A DNA stretch of 60,000 nt, taken from NCBI GenBank assembly GCA_903813345.2, contig CAIIXF020000006.1, positions 23,445,936-23,505,935 on the forward strand. The letters run 5' to 3'. The notes under the pieces are model-generated. The model saw only the letters and a program-made list of their open reading frames with translations. It was not told the DNA's origin and ran no database searches. The translations under genes and the position numbers were made by a program. This document shows positions 12,301 through 22,300 of the stretch, piece by piece (the first letter of the stretch is position 1; the number at the start of each line of letters is the position of its first letter). Source of the DNA: Owenia fusiformis. Lineage: Eukaryota > Annelida > Polychaeta > Sabellida > Oweniidae.

Positions 12301-15300
12301 TTTATAATTATCAGATAATTTATTCATCACCAAAATTAGTAAAAATTATCAACATGCAGAACTACCTTAAAGAGTTTAATCTCTCACTCAGTCACAATCA
12401 TGTCAACCAAAACTGTACTCGTGTTACATAATATAGGATTATACAGCTTACCATACGTGTGCAATCTATATAGCATCCACACTGACATCTTTACAGAATC
12501 ATATATAATTTTTGAATATAAACTAACTCAACCCAATAAGGTGAGTACTAAAGAATTTACTTACCTGCCATCTAAAAATCTGCTTGGAACTACCATTGGA
12601 TTACCATTGGATTCCTCCAAGAGAATATTCTAGGGATTATGGAATGCATTCAGCTTACATAATTTGAGATATTATTGGTATACGTAAAACCTATTTAAAA
12701 CAGCATTTATCATATTCAAAAGCGTTGAGCATCAATGATTCCCAGCCCTCTGAAGTTTGAAAAATAAAAATACCTGGGTGTTAATCCATGGATTATCTTT
12801 GAAAATGAGAAATATATTTTTGGATTACATGGTGTAATCTTAAAGTAAACAAAATGTTTTAAAGTGTATTGATGTTTTTTGGATGAAAAACATAAGCGAA
12901 ATTCATGAAAAAAATCCCCCGATTCATTCTACAAACAACTCGCCCTCCTTTGTTTTGCTCAAGTGGGTCAAATTTTATGAGCATAACAACATTTGCTCTA
13001 AATGTCGACCATTCCTTTGCAGACACACATGGATTCTACACAAAATATAAGACCAAGCTTTTGTAGCATAACTTTGTAAATACTAATAATGTTGACTTGT
13101 ACTTTCAGGGAAATGAAGTCCATTGAATTAAACACAAAATAATGTAGTGGTTGATAAAATCATTATAATTTATTTCCAAAATTATGTTAGAAAACGGGGG
13201 TGTCATTTTTTGTGTACGATCCAGTTGTGCCAGCAAAAGAATAGACGACACATTTTGTAACGTGCATTTAGGTGAGCTAGTCACCTGAAACTTCTTGTGG
13301 AGTTGCAAAAATAGACTAGTTTCAATGTGTGAAAAAATAAGTCAGAATTTCTTCAGACAAAAAAGTTTTGAAACATTATGTGGGTGGGTGTCATTTTTTG
13401 TGTGAAGAGGTCCCAAAGGCCAAGGTTTTGCAGAGGGGTTCACTTTTCAAGAGAGAGGCTCACATTTGACAACCTTGGGCCAAAATCACTTGAAAGGTGC
13501 TCAAAATGAAATAAAACTGCATGATTTTGAAAGAATTTTTATCCAATGGAGGGAACCGTGTGTAATGTAAATCTCACCTGATTGCTGCAGGTACAAGACC
13601 ACTCCAGAGCCTTTTCATCATAGAAGACTGCCTCAGTTCATGCTGTAGCACAATCCCTTGAATCCCATAGGAAGGGAGTTTAATTAGCAGAATGCTGCCT
13701 GTGTTTGTGGCCATTCCAAACAGCGCCTCACCCTCCCCCGTAAGCCAGGAGGTGGCTGTGTGTATCTGGTATGACTGGGTGCCGCTATGGCAGACAGAGT
13801 ATAGATTGGCAGGGTCACGAACAGTATTGATTGATGCATCCATGAATATGGAAGGGGAGGATTCACTGGTCTGGACTGAGCCAGGGTAGTAGGATAGCTC
13901 CTGCAAATGTGCATACATGTATAATGTAAATGTATATAGCACGAAAAGGCCAATGAATTTTTTTTAAAAGTTTTCGAATTTCCATCCTTCAGAGACATCA
14001 ACTTTTCACGATCGGCTGTCATGTATAATTTCAACGAAAAAATGATACAAATGTTGAAAATTCATAGTAGAATCTTACCATTTTCTGCAATTTATTAGGG
14101 TGTGGGAACATCAATCTATGTACGCTACAAACAGTTGAGACCAATATAACGACATATCCATGTGACTCATGTATGCCAACACCATTCAGGATGGGGGTAT
14201 CTTGAAACTTGAACCTCACGGCATTCCCGGTAAGGTTAAAATCAAGAGATTGTTCCACTAGCTCCAAGCAATCATTAAATGTCCTCCTGAAGTCACAAAG
14301 AATGTCCATTGTAATGTGAGCTCAACCTATAACTATCATAATGTACAAGTACATACCAGAAGAAGTGAGTAGCTCCCACAATTCTTTTATATTCTATCGT
14401 ATTTGGGGATTCCCCATTATATGACATCCAATCAAAATTGCAGGATGTGATCACATGAACAATCATGTGCACGTGCTCATTCATATTCATATTTGGGAAA
14501 TACTGTGTACTAGACAGTGTTTAAGAAAAACAACCATCTTCAATATTCAATTAAAAATGGTCGCCTAGTAAACTTCAAAGCCAAATTTTTTTTAAGTTTT
14601 AAATATGTGTGAAAAATCTTCAACAATGGGACACTAGATTTTCACCTAGGTGACAATAGATTTTAAACTGCTAACAAAGTAATTTTTCTTTGATTACTTA
14701 CCAATAGATAAACCTGTTCCTGGATGGTGCAGCCACCTTGCCTGAATCTCTGTATGTATAGCCACCTGCACATTCTGGCAGCTTAATATCTTGTAGTGTG
14801 CTCAGAGAGTTACCTAAGAGAAAATACACATGACAGTGGCACTGCTACCCACCTAATTACACAGACGTATCGTCGGTGTATCATGGCGGAACTTCCTCCG
14901 GGACTAGATTCGGTAAGATTTTTTTATTTCCCGATTTACACCTACTTATAAGTCACGTTGTGGATAATAATTTGGCTCGTGTTAAGGAAGATAGTCTAGT
15001 TTGAGAATGTGTCGATGGTTTTAGGTTTTATATGTTAACAAAGACACAATTCACGTATTTAGTCCCTCGCTTTTCTTACACTGACGATCGGCATTAATAT
15101 TGCCAATATTACACTGATATTGGTCGTTCGTCAGTGTAAGAAAAGCGAGGGACTAAATACGTAGAAAAATAATACATTATTGTAAAAATCTTTAGTTTTC
15201 CTGGAATAAAGTAAGCACTTTTGTGATTTTTAGAAAATAGACATGAAAAGGAATGACATGAGCCAAAAATATTCTAAAATTGAAACAATTTTTTGTTTAG

Positions 15301-18300
15301 CCTGCTCGCTATATCTGATTCCCTCTTTAAACAATAAATGAAGCCAAAATTAGCTAAAATTATGCAATGTCGTAAAATGGCATGATGCAAATTCAAAGTC
15401 ATCTGTACCATCAGAGTTGTATTGCCCCAACAACAACTAAACAAACAAATAACCTAGAGTTTCTTCGATCATTTGTGATGTCATAGGCATGTTACCTTAC
15501 CTTACTCACTTCAAGAGCCATGTTAGATTTTGAAACTTATGGCTCTCAAACGGAGAAATGGACAGCTGAATAATAGTGACATTTGAAACACGAATTAAGT
15601 CGATCAGCGGCTTACTTTTGTTCTCTAACTATGTCATACATCATTATCATCCTTCCGTACAAGTATTGGAGCGCTCAAGTACTTCCTCTTTGATCAAGAC
15701 TTGTAATTGTAAGTCGAGTGAATGTTTTTACTGCCAAATTCCAATATGGCGTTTTCTGCTTGGACATTTTTGTACATCTCCGGAAGTTGTCCGAACCTAA
15801 CTCATTCTCAAAATTCATTTCGTTCGTTTTGTATCTCGCTCCTAGCAAACCGCCATATTGGTAATGGGTCGAAAAAACATTCACTCGATGAACAATTTAC
15901 GAGTCTTGATCGAAAAAGAAGTATTTCAGTGCTCCAATACTTTTTGACCTAGTCTATATCCAATAGACTGAATTTCCTGAGAATTCAGTCTATTGATCAT
16001 TATGTCCCTCCTGTGGGAAAAATTTCCTGCAAACTATTATCAATTTTACAGTAAAATTTTAAATGTTAGGAACTACTTTGAATTTAAAAAATAAGCAATC
16101 AAATAAATATATTGCAACAGTATATAAAAAAATAGAAACATATGTACTTGTCCTAACTTTTGTATATTTCAGATAGTTATGTATAATGTGCAATAAAGCT
16201 GTGGCCTTTTGTAATTTAGGGAGTTTCAGCCATGTTAATTTTTCCGAAAATAACATGGCGGAGAAGCATAAAAATATAGGAGGGCACAGATATGATAGCT
16301 AAACTACAAAAAAACTAAAATATACCAAAGTTAGGACATGTATAAATGTTTCTATTTTTACATTTACTGCTTCAATATGGTCCTGGGATTGCTTATTTTT
16401 TAAATTCAAAGTAGTTACTAACATTTAAAATTTAAGGTGCTATGGAAGTTAACAGGAAATGACAAAACAGGAAGTGACAAAATTTTTTGCATTTTTAAAC
16501 AAAGATAACAGAGTTCTGTTTTAACCTCCAGTCAATTCAACTAGTTCCAAATACCATTTACAGGTCCAGGATCACAATGTTCATGGTCAGAATGACCCTA
16601 AACATGATGAAATAACCTTTTCAGCCCTCTGAAAATGTGACTGAAAAATAGCTAAAAGAAGGAGGTAGGAAAGGTCACTGAACAGAATCTTTCGAATTTT
16701 TCAGAAAATGTGCCCAATATATTGCTCTAAATGATACAATTTTTGAAAATTTGATATCATTCATAGAAAAAGAAAAAAAATGAAAAAACTGATTTGAAAA
16801 GCGATCTATTTTCCTTTTTATGACCGCCATTTTTGTTTAACACAATTTTCTAAAATTTCAAAGATTGTATCAGTTAGAGCATTATATTGGGCACATTTTC
16901 TGAAAAACTCAAAAGATTCTGTTCAGTGACCTTCCCTAGCTCCTACCTTTAGCTTTTTTTCAGTCACACTTTCAAAGGGCTAAAAAGGTTATTTCATCAT
17001 GTTTAGGGTCATTCTGACCATGCACATTGTGATCCTGGTCATGTAAATGATATGTGGAAATAGTTAAATTGACTGGAGGTCAAACCAGAACTCTGTTATT
17101 TTTGTTCAAAAAATGTCTAAAAATTCAAATTATTTTTCACTTCCTGTTTCGTCATTTCCTGTTAACTTCCATGGCACCTTAACTGTAGGAAACTTCACTT
17201 CCCAAAAATAAGCATTATAACAATTCAATTAAGTAGTAAGGTACAATTAAATGCTATAAAAAGTAACTCAGCATATTGTCAAATGAAATAAAGCTAGGGG
17301 AAGTAACAAATATGCAAATTAATTTACCCAGTCGGCCATTTTGAATGGCACTTCCTAAGTAAACAAATAATTTTCAATCCCAGGAGGAGTGAGTAGCTCC
17401 CATAATTCTTTCATATTCTATCGTATTCGGGGATTCCCCATTACATCATCTCTTGCATCATCTCCAATCAAATTGCAGGATTCGATCACGTGAACAATCA
17501 TGAGCACATGCTCTCTAAGTGCTGACATGCGCAGTTATATTTGAAATCGGTGGAATGGCGTTAACATCAGGTCAACATCATCATTTCAAATCTACGGTAA
17601 TACTATTGAAGTTACTCGATCCATACTTATAGAGAATACTCATAAAACTACAGTGAACATTTGGAGATCCATTTCAACGGCAAATTGAGGCCTGTTTATA
17701 AAATTTGTTTTCGAACGTGCTAATATGATAGGGCATCTTTGGGAAATCTCCCCCCCTGTTTCAATCCCAAATTTTAACATATGTGGGCTATAGTCTGAAT
17801 ATTTTCATTCCAAATTTCAAAAAAATTTCAGACTACTGCAAATGCTCCATGGTTGACGGAACAAAGGTGATATGGTTTCATTAAGATTCGGGTTCTAACC
17901 TTTAGAAGGTAAGTCAGACTCCCAAACGTCAGCTAACTCTTATATTTAGCATGTTAGCGACGCAGTCAGGCCTTGAAAAAAGTAGTACAGGATATAGTCT
18001 ACTTTTTGACCTGGCGATCTCGACTACAGTCAAATTTTTTATTCTGTCAATCAGTTCATATGGTTAGAATAAGGAAAGAATGTGATGTAACCACGTGTCT
18101 ACTTACTAGCTTGTTCTATGTCATCCATCGGACTAGGTTACATCGTGGAACGCAGCCAAACACGACAATGAAGCCAGTATTCTGAGGTTATAAAATCTAT
18201 ATCTAAATAATTTCCCATTTGCAGCCCCTTGGAGATTTCCGGAATTGAACAAAGTAGCGAACGTTCCGATCTTTCAACTTTAGTTCGTTGTTTTTTCACC

Positions 18301-19155
18301 ACCTTATGTGTACTGTTTTCATTTAGGAGGCGGTCTTATTTGAATGCATCATTACAGGTCTTTATGAATCAATAGATCAATAAACAGCTCTAAAAATACA
18401 ATTTAGCAGTTTCTTTCATTGCGTATTGCGCATGTTAGGCACGAAAACAATTTAGCAGTTTCGTTCGTTGCGTAATTGGGCCTTCTATAATCAGTAGCAA
18501 ATGCTCGGAAAACATTTTCAAAAATATTTACTTCCAATTTCCTTGAAGACATGATTGGGTGACACGTCATTGACACGTGATTAAGTCACATGATCGATAC
18601 AGTAACTAGTCACGTGATCAGACATGTGTCACGTGTCAGTCACGTGAGCTTGCAAAATGGACGACCTAAATTTCCAAAAATTCGGCTAAGATCAAGATAG
18701 ATATGCGGTTGCCTTCAGCGTCCTGTTCGGCTGCGTTCCACGATGTAACCTAGTCCGATGGATGACATAGAACAAGCCGGTAAGTAGACACGTGGTTACA
18801 TCACATTCTTTCCTTATTCTTGTTAGGAATTTGAATTTTCATAGCGTATGAGGAAACCATTGTAGACAAAGAACACCCCAAAACCATATCGAACAATGTC
18901 AATAGTTCCCTGTGTTTAATGACCACTGGTTTTGTTTTGAATTATTTGAAAAATAATAATAAGCGGGAAAATTTATTTACAGTTTGTTCGATTTCTCCAA
19001 GATAACCTCACCAAATAGACTGAAATCTCGTGAAGACATGCAAAATACTCGTGTCTAGCATAAAGCATACCTGAGTTGAATGTTATATCTTTCCATCGTA
19101 AGTTAGAGCTCTGATTTGGGACAATTTCTCGGTAGCTCATGCCGGTGTCCACCAT
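349..19155 (-). CDS. NUP160: Nucleoporin NUP160, 5' 18 exons (3' part outside window)
   Basis: Scaffold nucleoporin of the Y (Nup107-160) complex of the nuclear pore. Coding exons in transcript order: 19071-19155, 14702-14813, 14079-14286, 13578-13900, 9665-9779, 9277-9355, 8685-8848, 8173-8270, 7614-7773, 6800-6898, 4675-4779, 3869-3934, 3163-3271, 2681-2849, 1824-1972, 1512-1669, 860-993, 349-422. All junctions are GT-AG and all phases join, giving 2407 nt (~802 codons, a little over half of the ~1436-residue human protein). Diagnostic stretches against vertebrate NUP160 are RNRFIYW, VHRLMFPHPNK, the WLTGEGEALFG to KLPSYGIQG block, RDHKIRMWS, WNPVFLQPQEVEE with DPRETYLQHIFSPGRFS, and RFNFLRDLLILQ. 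The N-terminal beta-propeller and the start of the helical domain are therefore present. The start MVDTGMSYRE was chosen because it begins similarity and lies in the divergent promoter region. The 50-bp minisatellite abuts the 4675-4779 exon. No frameshift or stop was seen. Confidence 0.95.
1190..1260. repeat. Short interspersed repeat, GGCATT/CATGCAAA family
   Basis: Carries the family signature AAGGCATTAGCATGCAAAG followed by TGTCACTACCTGCCATTTGT. Related copies in the same orientation are at 6630-6780, 8384-8500 and 10958-11110. The family looks like a short non-coding MITE or SINE; longer copies end in a matching inverted GTGGTGACATAA segment. Confidence 0.55.
1345..1492 (-). repeat. (GTCC)n-bearing interspersed repeat, partial copy
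   Basis: Read on the minus strand this begins TTTTTTGGCTCACACGGTGA, continues GCCTATGGGATCGACC and then runs into a (GTCC)n microsatellite at about 1376-1450. The same head occurs on the plus strand at 35095 and 56087, so this is a truncated copy in a NUP160 intron beside exon 1512-1669. It supplies spurious reading frames (Pro/Ser/Val repeats) that are not genes. Confidence 0.7.
2023..2032. repeat. Poly-G tract
   Basis: A short homopolymer run of G within a NUP160 intron. A longer run of about 16 G is at 2646-2661, and others are at 52924-52938 and 54372-54381. Such tracts are length-unstable and can form quadruplexes; no function is implied. Confidence 0.5.
4755..5850. repeat. 50-bp minisatellite copying a NUP160 splice acceptor (~22 units)
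   Basis: Units of 50 bp recur at 4761, 4811, 4861, 4911 and 4961, then with small indels to about 5850. On the minus strand each unit contains CATACATTTTCAG followed by ATTCAGAGGTCTACTACAGA, which is the polypyrimidine/AG acceptor and first ~24 nt of the NUP160 exon at 4675-4779. The array begins inside that exon and extends upstream into its intron, so it arose by tandem amplification of an intron-exon border. In the duplicated units the exon-like part runs into an in-frame TAG shortly after the copied residues, where the true exon reads GAG. Most units are nearly identical, with scattered single-base changes. Confidence 0.95.
6102..6537. mobile_element. hAT-type MITE with 8-bp target duplication
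   Basis: A 436-bp non-autonomous element. It starts TAGGGGTGAGACGA and ends with the inverted copy TCGTCTCACCCCTA. Perfect 8-bp duplications CTAATGAA flank it at 6094-6101 and 6538-6545; 8-bp duplications with this style of terminus are typical of hAT transposons. The interior holds many TCGA/GACTCG-rich subterminal motifs in both orientations and no transposase. It sits in the NUP160 intron between exons 6800-6898 and 4675-4779. Confidence 0.9.
6630..6780. repeat. Short interspersed repeat, GGCATT/CATGCAAA family
   Basis: About 150 bp, beginning TTGCATTATCATGCAAAATG and TCACCACTTGTCATTTGT, and ending AATTGTGGTATTGACATAAA, a degenerate inverted match of the start. Same family as 1190, 8384 and 10958. 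Non-coding, within a NUP160 intron. Confidence 0.6.
7009..7355. repeat. Inverted-repeat element with GGTAGATAT arms
   Basis: A ~40-bp arm at 7009-7053 (CTCATACTTGAGTGGGTTTG followed by GGGTAGATAT) recurs inverted at 7316-7351. The interior is GC-richer (GGGAGCGGGATATAT-like motifs) and contains a smaller internal hairpin at about 7071-7148. It is probably a foldback MITE in the intron just downstream of exon 7614-7773. Confidence 0.65.
7356..7496. repeat. 141-bp foldback palindrome
   Basis: The left half beginning GTTATGCAC pairs with the right half ending GTGCATAAC. The arms include GATACATGGAATATCCC pairing with GGGATATTCCCTGTATC, and the centre lies near CGGTCCCTTCGGTCCC. It directly follows the 7009-7355 element, suggesting nested or adjacent insertions. 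The antisense reading frame crossing this region belongs to NUP160 only at 7614-7773. Confidence 0.7.
8384..8505. repeat. Short interspersed repeat, GGCATT/CATGCAAA family
   Basis: Begins AAGGCATTAACATGCAAAAT and GTCACCACCTACCATTTGCT, and ends GATGGTGGTGACATAATAAT, so the two ends are imperfect inverted copies (GTCACCACC / GGTGGTGAC). This supports a small MITE of about 110-150 bp. Copies are at 1190, 6630 and 10958. Confidence 0.6.
10958..11112. repeat. Short interspersed repeat, GGCATT/CATGCAAA family
   Basis: Begins AAGGCATTCACATGCAAAAT and TGTCAACACCTGCCATTTGT and ends TTGTGGTGGTGACATAAAAA. It is the longest and clearest copy of the family also seen at 1190, 6630 and 8384. It lies inside the larger 10181-12951 element. 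Confidence 0.6.
11255..11800. repeat. ~550-bp interspersed repeat, inverted copy at 58050-58640
   Basis: Segments ATTCAGGTCATACTTCAAAT and AATGGCTATAGAAAAATGC here match, inverted, the region 58050-58230. The portion around CATTGGTTTCTATTGATTTT matches 58390-58450. The copy at 58 kb carries an 87-bp MITE that this copy lacks, making this one the empty-site allele of that insertion. No coding capacity was recognised. Confidence 0.75.
13180..13545. repeat. Repeat fragments in NUP160 intron (GGTGTCATTTTTTGTGT motif)
   Basis: Two direct copies of GGTGTCATTTTTTGTGT lie at 13198 and 13386. The following AGGGGTTCACTTTTCAAGAG to GCATGATTTTGAAAGAATTT stretch resembles, inverted, 51480-51600. Non-coding repeat debris between the large inverted-repeat element and the NUP160 exon at 13578. 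Confidence 0.5.
14340..14500. repeat. Non-coding repeat, second copy at 17380-17530
   Basis: The string AGTGAGTAGCTCCCA, TATTCTATCGTATT and GGGGATTCCCCATTA recurs at 17385-17445 in the same orientation and spacing, followed in both by AATTGCAGGATNNGATCAC. It lies in the first large intron of NUP160. An antisense open frame here is not an exon, because the flanking NUP160 exons join in phase without it. Confidence 0.65.
15053..15162. repeat. 110-bp foldback MITE with perfect 35-bp arms
   Basis: Left arm ACGTATTTAGTCCCTCGCTT continuing to CACTGACGA; the right arm is its exact inverse, ending CGAGGGACTAAATACGT. The loop contains AATATTGCCAATATTACACT. This is a compact, recently inserted-looking hairpin in NUP160 intron 1. 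No target duplication could be fixed. Confidence 0.85.
15661..15942. repeat. ~280-bp inverted-repeat MITE (AAGTATTGGAGC ends)
   Basis: Begins AAGTATTGGAGCGCTCAAGT and ends with the inverted GTGCTCCAATACTT. Similarity extends inward through GATCAAGACTTGTAA and CGAGTGAATGTTTTT to CAATATGGCG, so the arms are about 110 bp with some mismatches. Non-coding, in NUP160 intron 1. Confidence 0.75.
16050..16431. repeat. Inverted repeat, ~125-bp arms
   Basis: Left arm 16050-16175 includes GAACTACTTTGAATTTAAAA and ATAGAAACATATGTACTTGT; right arm 16310-16431 includes ACATGTATAAATGTTTCTAT and TTAAATTCAAAGTAGTTACT. It directly abuts the large foldback that follows. Non-coding, NUP160 intron 1. Confidence 0.7.
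16432..17182. repeat. 751-bp foldback with ~330-bp arms
   Basis: Starts TTAAGGTGCTATGGAAGTTA and ends with the inverse TAACTTCCATGGCACCTTAA. Matching blocks along the arms include TCCAGTCAATTCAACTA / AATTGACTGGAGG, CCCTAAACATGATGAAATAA / TTATTTCATCATGTTTAGGG, and ATGTGCCCAATATATTGC / ATTATATTGGGCACAT. Only about 80 bp in the middle is unpaired. In the NUP160 pre-mRNA this would give a very long imperfect hairpin. No coding capacity. Confidence 0.9.
17380..17535. repeat. Second copy of the 14340 repeat
   Basis: Shares GAGTGAGTAGCTCCCA, ATATTCTATCGTATTCGGGG and ATTCCCCATTACAT with 14340-14420, then diverges by small insertions. Non-coding in NUP160 intron 1. Confidence 0.65.
18066..18820. mobile_element. 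755-bp inverted-repeat element with CACGTG cluster inside
   Basis: A 92-bp arm at 18066-18157 (AGAATAAGGAAAGAATGTGA to CATCGTGGAACGCAGCC) recurs inverted at 18729-18820. The interior carries four CACGTG hexamers at 18574, 18611, 18630 and 18641 plus related CACATG/CATGTG sites. The structure fits a non-autonomous DNA transposon in NUP160 intron 1, a few hundred bases from exon 1. No transposase is visible. Confidence 0.75.
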
Positions 19156-19371
19156 CTTGAAAATAGTCTGCATAACCAATTTAATTTTTACATCGTTTCC
19201 TAAGATTAGAAGTTTTAACCGGAAATAATTCTTGATAAAGTATATTGATGCATATTTCCATCTTTTTGTACAATTATTAATACATAAAATGCTATTATTA
19301 GGCTGAAATAATGAATTACATTTTGGCAACGCATTTCACTTCCGCCAGTCTGTCTGTTAGTCGCAAGCACA
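19156..19371. promoter_or_regulatory. Probable bidirectional promoter NUP160 / SNRPC
   Basis: The start codons of NUP160 (minus, 19155) and SNRPC (plus, 19372) are only 216 bp apart and point away from each other, so both 5' untranslated regions and the core promoter(s) must fit here. The sequence near SNRPC is GC-richer (GCATTTCACTTCCGCCAGTC, which contains an ETS-like CTTCCG) than the surrounding DNA. No TATA box at a convincing distance was seen. Inferred from spacing, not from measured transcription starts. Confidence 0.7.
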
Positions 19372-22300
19372 ATGCCGAAGTGAGTATTTTGGTCGTTATT
19401 TGTCTATTTTATCCAACTTTAGGCACCAAGTAATCTTCAAACTTATGTTTATGATTGCTTGTATGCCTAGATTCTAGAAGCCACTTTATTGAAGCCGTCG
19501 GTGTTCAGATATATTTACAATAATAGGTTGAAGTTCACAAAAATACTGTACGTTGGGATTCGTGGATCAAAACAAAGCTGAGTTGGCTATCTGAGTTGCC
19601 AGTTGGATGCTATATTAGAGGTGTTGCTGGAAGAGTAGATATTTTCCAGTTCCTTCTGAACTGAAAAACAGAAGTTCTCTCATTGATTGCAAACATATTT
19701 TAGAGCTTGAATTTGAATACAAATTCTCACAGCAGTCGCTTGAAAATCAGAGAAAATTGCCTGTACTGTATCTTTGACATGCTTACATATCGCATCTTCT
19801 TTATTTTAGGTACTACTGTGACTACTGTGATACATACCTCACCCACGACTCTGTAAGTTTTACTCAGAAAAGGCCTATATACTTGTCTGTTTAGTCGAAT
19901 TATTATCCCATCGAACGAAGTTCGGAGGAATATAGGGAACGCCCCCGTCCGTCTGTCTGTCCATATGTCCATGCAATAACTCAAATACCGTTGGCCCAAT
20001 TTTGTTTATATTTTGTACACATATACCCTATGGGGGTAGAAATTCTGCTTAAAAGCCGATTTTCAAAATGTCCGCTCATTTAAAAATGGCGGCCATTTTA
20101 GTGCCGATTTTGCAGGGGATTTGCTATGCTTTGGTGTTGCTGTTGTCTAGTTTTCAAAACACCTATTGATCCGAGGCATTTGCTTTTGCTTTAAGGCGAA
20201 GCTAAATTAAATCAAAAGTACAAAAAATGACTGCCATATTTTTTTGATAAAGACACGTTTTTAAAATCTGTTTACCTTGTACATGAATTGTATATCTTGA
20301 CTAAAGAAACATGTCAAAGTTATCATCATACATAAATGCATTTTTCATATCTATGAATTGGAGGTGCATGTATCCCCAAAGCTAGCATGAAGAGTGTGAA
20401 GTGAGGCTAATTTTTGAAAGTTTTAAAGAGTAGCCTTGCAAGAGTCACACATTTGCAAGAATCCAAAATTTCCACAAATCATCTTACCTTTCCCAGGAAC
20501 AACAAAGGAGCATGAAAATGTGCACTTCTTGCATTTTTAGAGTAAAATAAAGCTCAAACCATTGTGAATTCTAAATATTTCATGTCCACCATTTTTGTTT
20601 GCCGGAACTACTTCTAGACTTCCTGATTAATCCTCATACAAGTTTTGTGACTACACCAAGTGGCATGGATTATCACTTCTTGTATATTTTATCTATTACA
20701 GTATAATTATCATCATATATACAATTCATATACAAGGTAAACAGATTTTAAAAACATGTGTCTTTATCAAAAAGATATGGCAGTCATTTTTTGTACTTTT
20801 TTTTAATTTAGCTTCGCCTTAAAAATGTTAAGATATGTGATCATAGACAAAAAATAAATATCTTTGACTAGAGATGTTCTTGGAAAACCTGGCAGTTACC
20901 ACTAAACAGACAAGTACTTTGAAGGGCCTAAGAGAGCTACCCCCATAAATGTGGGGTTGATTTTTCAAATCACCCTCACAGTTACTTGTGTATTGAAATC
21001 TCGGGGCTGAAAATAAGCTGGATTAGTGGTTATTTAGATAAAATTCAGCTTTGAGTCAACTACTGACAATGTTTTTCAGCCCTAATATTTCAATAATCAA
21101 GTAGTTGTGGGGGTGAAAAATCAACCCCCACATTTATGAGGGTAAACTTTAATGGTTTACTATATTAGACCTTCATTTAACCTTACATACATCGATTTCA
21201 AATTGAGGGAGTTACTTACCCTTTAAACAAGCGAGGAACTTCATCATTACCATACCCATATTTCTATAACACAAATAACAGATATAATTTCATCCCTCCT
21301 TAACCTCTTAATTGTCTTTGTTGGAATGTAGTTGGTTTTTGATTTTGTTGATATGGAATTCATATGTTCAAATGTTTAATTGTTTTGCAGCCTTCAGTAA
21401 GAAAGACGCATTGCAGTGGAAGGAAACATAAAGAAAATGTGAAACTATACTATCAGAAATGGCTTGAGGATCAAGTTCAAAAACTTGTTGATGACACAAG
21501 TAAGTTTGTCAAAAAATACTTAACATAACATTTTTTAGTATTTTAAAATGCTCAACATATAGTAATAATACATGATTACACTCTTTATAAATGACAGTTG
21601 GTACCATTACAAGAAAATCTAATAAGACGTAATCTACCAGAAGTGGTTTGTGAATTAGTGGTTTAATATAGGCTCTTTTGGGAAATTTCTCATATTTTTC
21701 AAAATATTGTACTACATATATATTGCATGATATAATAATGAAAATTCTTTGTTTATTTCAGCTGCGGCTTTCAAGCAAGGCAAGATTACCCAGAATCCAT
21801 TTGGCTCAGGAGGACCTGGTGGGGCAATGATCCCTCCCCCTGCTAGTTTAGGTAAGTCTACAGCAGTAAAAGCTTTAATGGACAGAATATTGAGTTCTGG
21901 TATTGTTGCAAGGGTATTCATTGTTCTCATCAGGGTTTTTCAAAATATACATATTCTTCGCGATTTTTTTGGCTCACACGATGTGGTTATGACTAGGTGT
22001 CTATTCATTCACCAGACTGTCCTTCTTATCTTTAGCTGTTGGGCAAATAGATTTTCAGATAGGAGCAAGCTTCTATTGTAAATAAGCAGTTGCAACAACC
22101 TTTTACTTTAATGCTGGGATCGCTTGTATTACTTTGCATGAGTGACTTGATTACATGTACATGTAACCGTGTCAGATTGTGAGAAAGTTTAATATCAAAA
22201 TATGCCAGAAACAATGAGATGTGCGATGATACAACCAGGGTATAGCACTATACAGGGTATTATACCCAGAGAACTATTTATCTTGCACCATCAGAAAGCA

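Larger units (their letters stand above)
10181..12951. mobile_element. 2.8-kb element with ~325-bp terminal inverted repeats
   Basis: The segment 10181-10508 is repeated inverted at 12627-12951 with few mismatches; landmarks in the left arm are AAAGGAGGGCGGGTTGTTTG, CATGTAATCCAAAAATATAT and GCTGAATGCATTCC. The ~2.1-kb interior contains a copy of another repeat (11255-11800) and no recognisable transposase. The motif GGTGTCATTTTTTGTGT occurs outside both arms (inverted at ~10077, direct at 13198 and 13386), so a larger parental element may have existed. It fills most of the NUP160 intron between exons 13578-13900 and 9665-9779. Superfamily not assigned. Confidence 0.85.

Noticed and set aside
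12565-12640. Possible NUP160 exon with a good donor-like GTAAGT on the minus strand
   Set aside because: In the phase required by the upstream exon it contains a stop, and it lies within the inverted-repeat element; the true next exon is 9665-9779.
14293-14490. Possible extra NUP160 exon
   Set aside because: Flanking exons 14702-14813 and 14079-14286 join in phase and match the family without it, and the sequence is a repeat with a copy at 17380.
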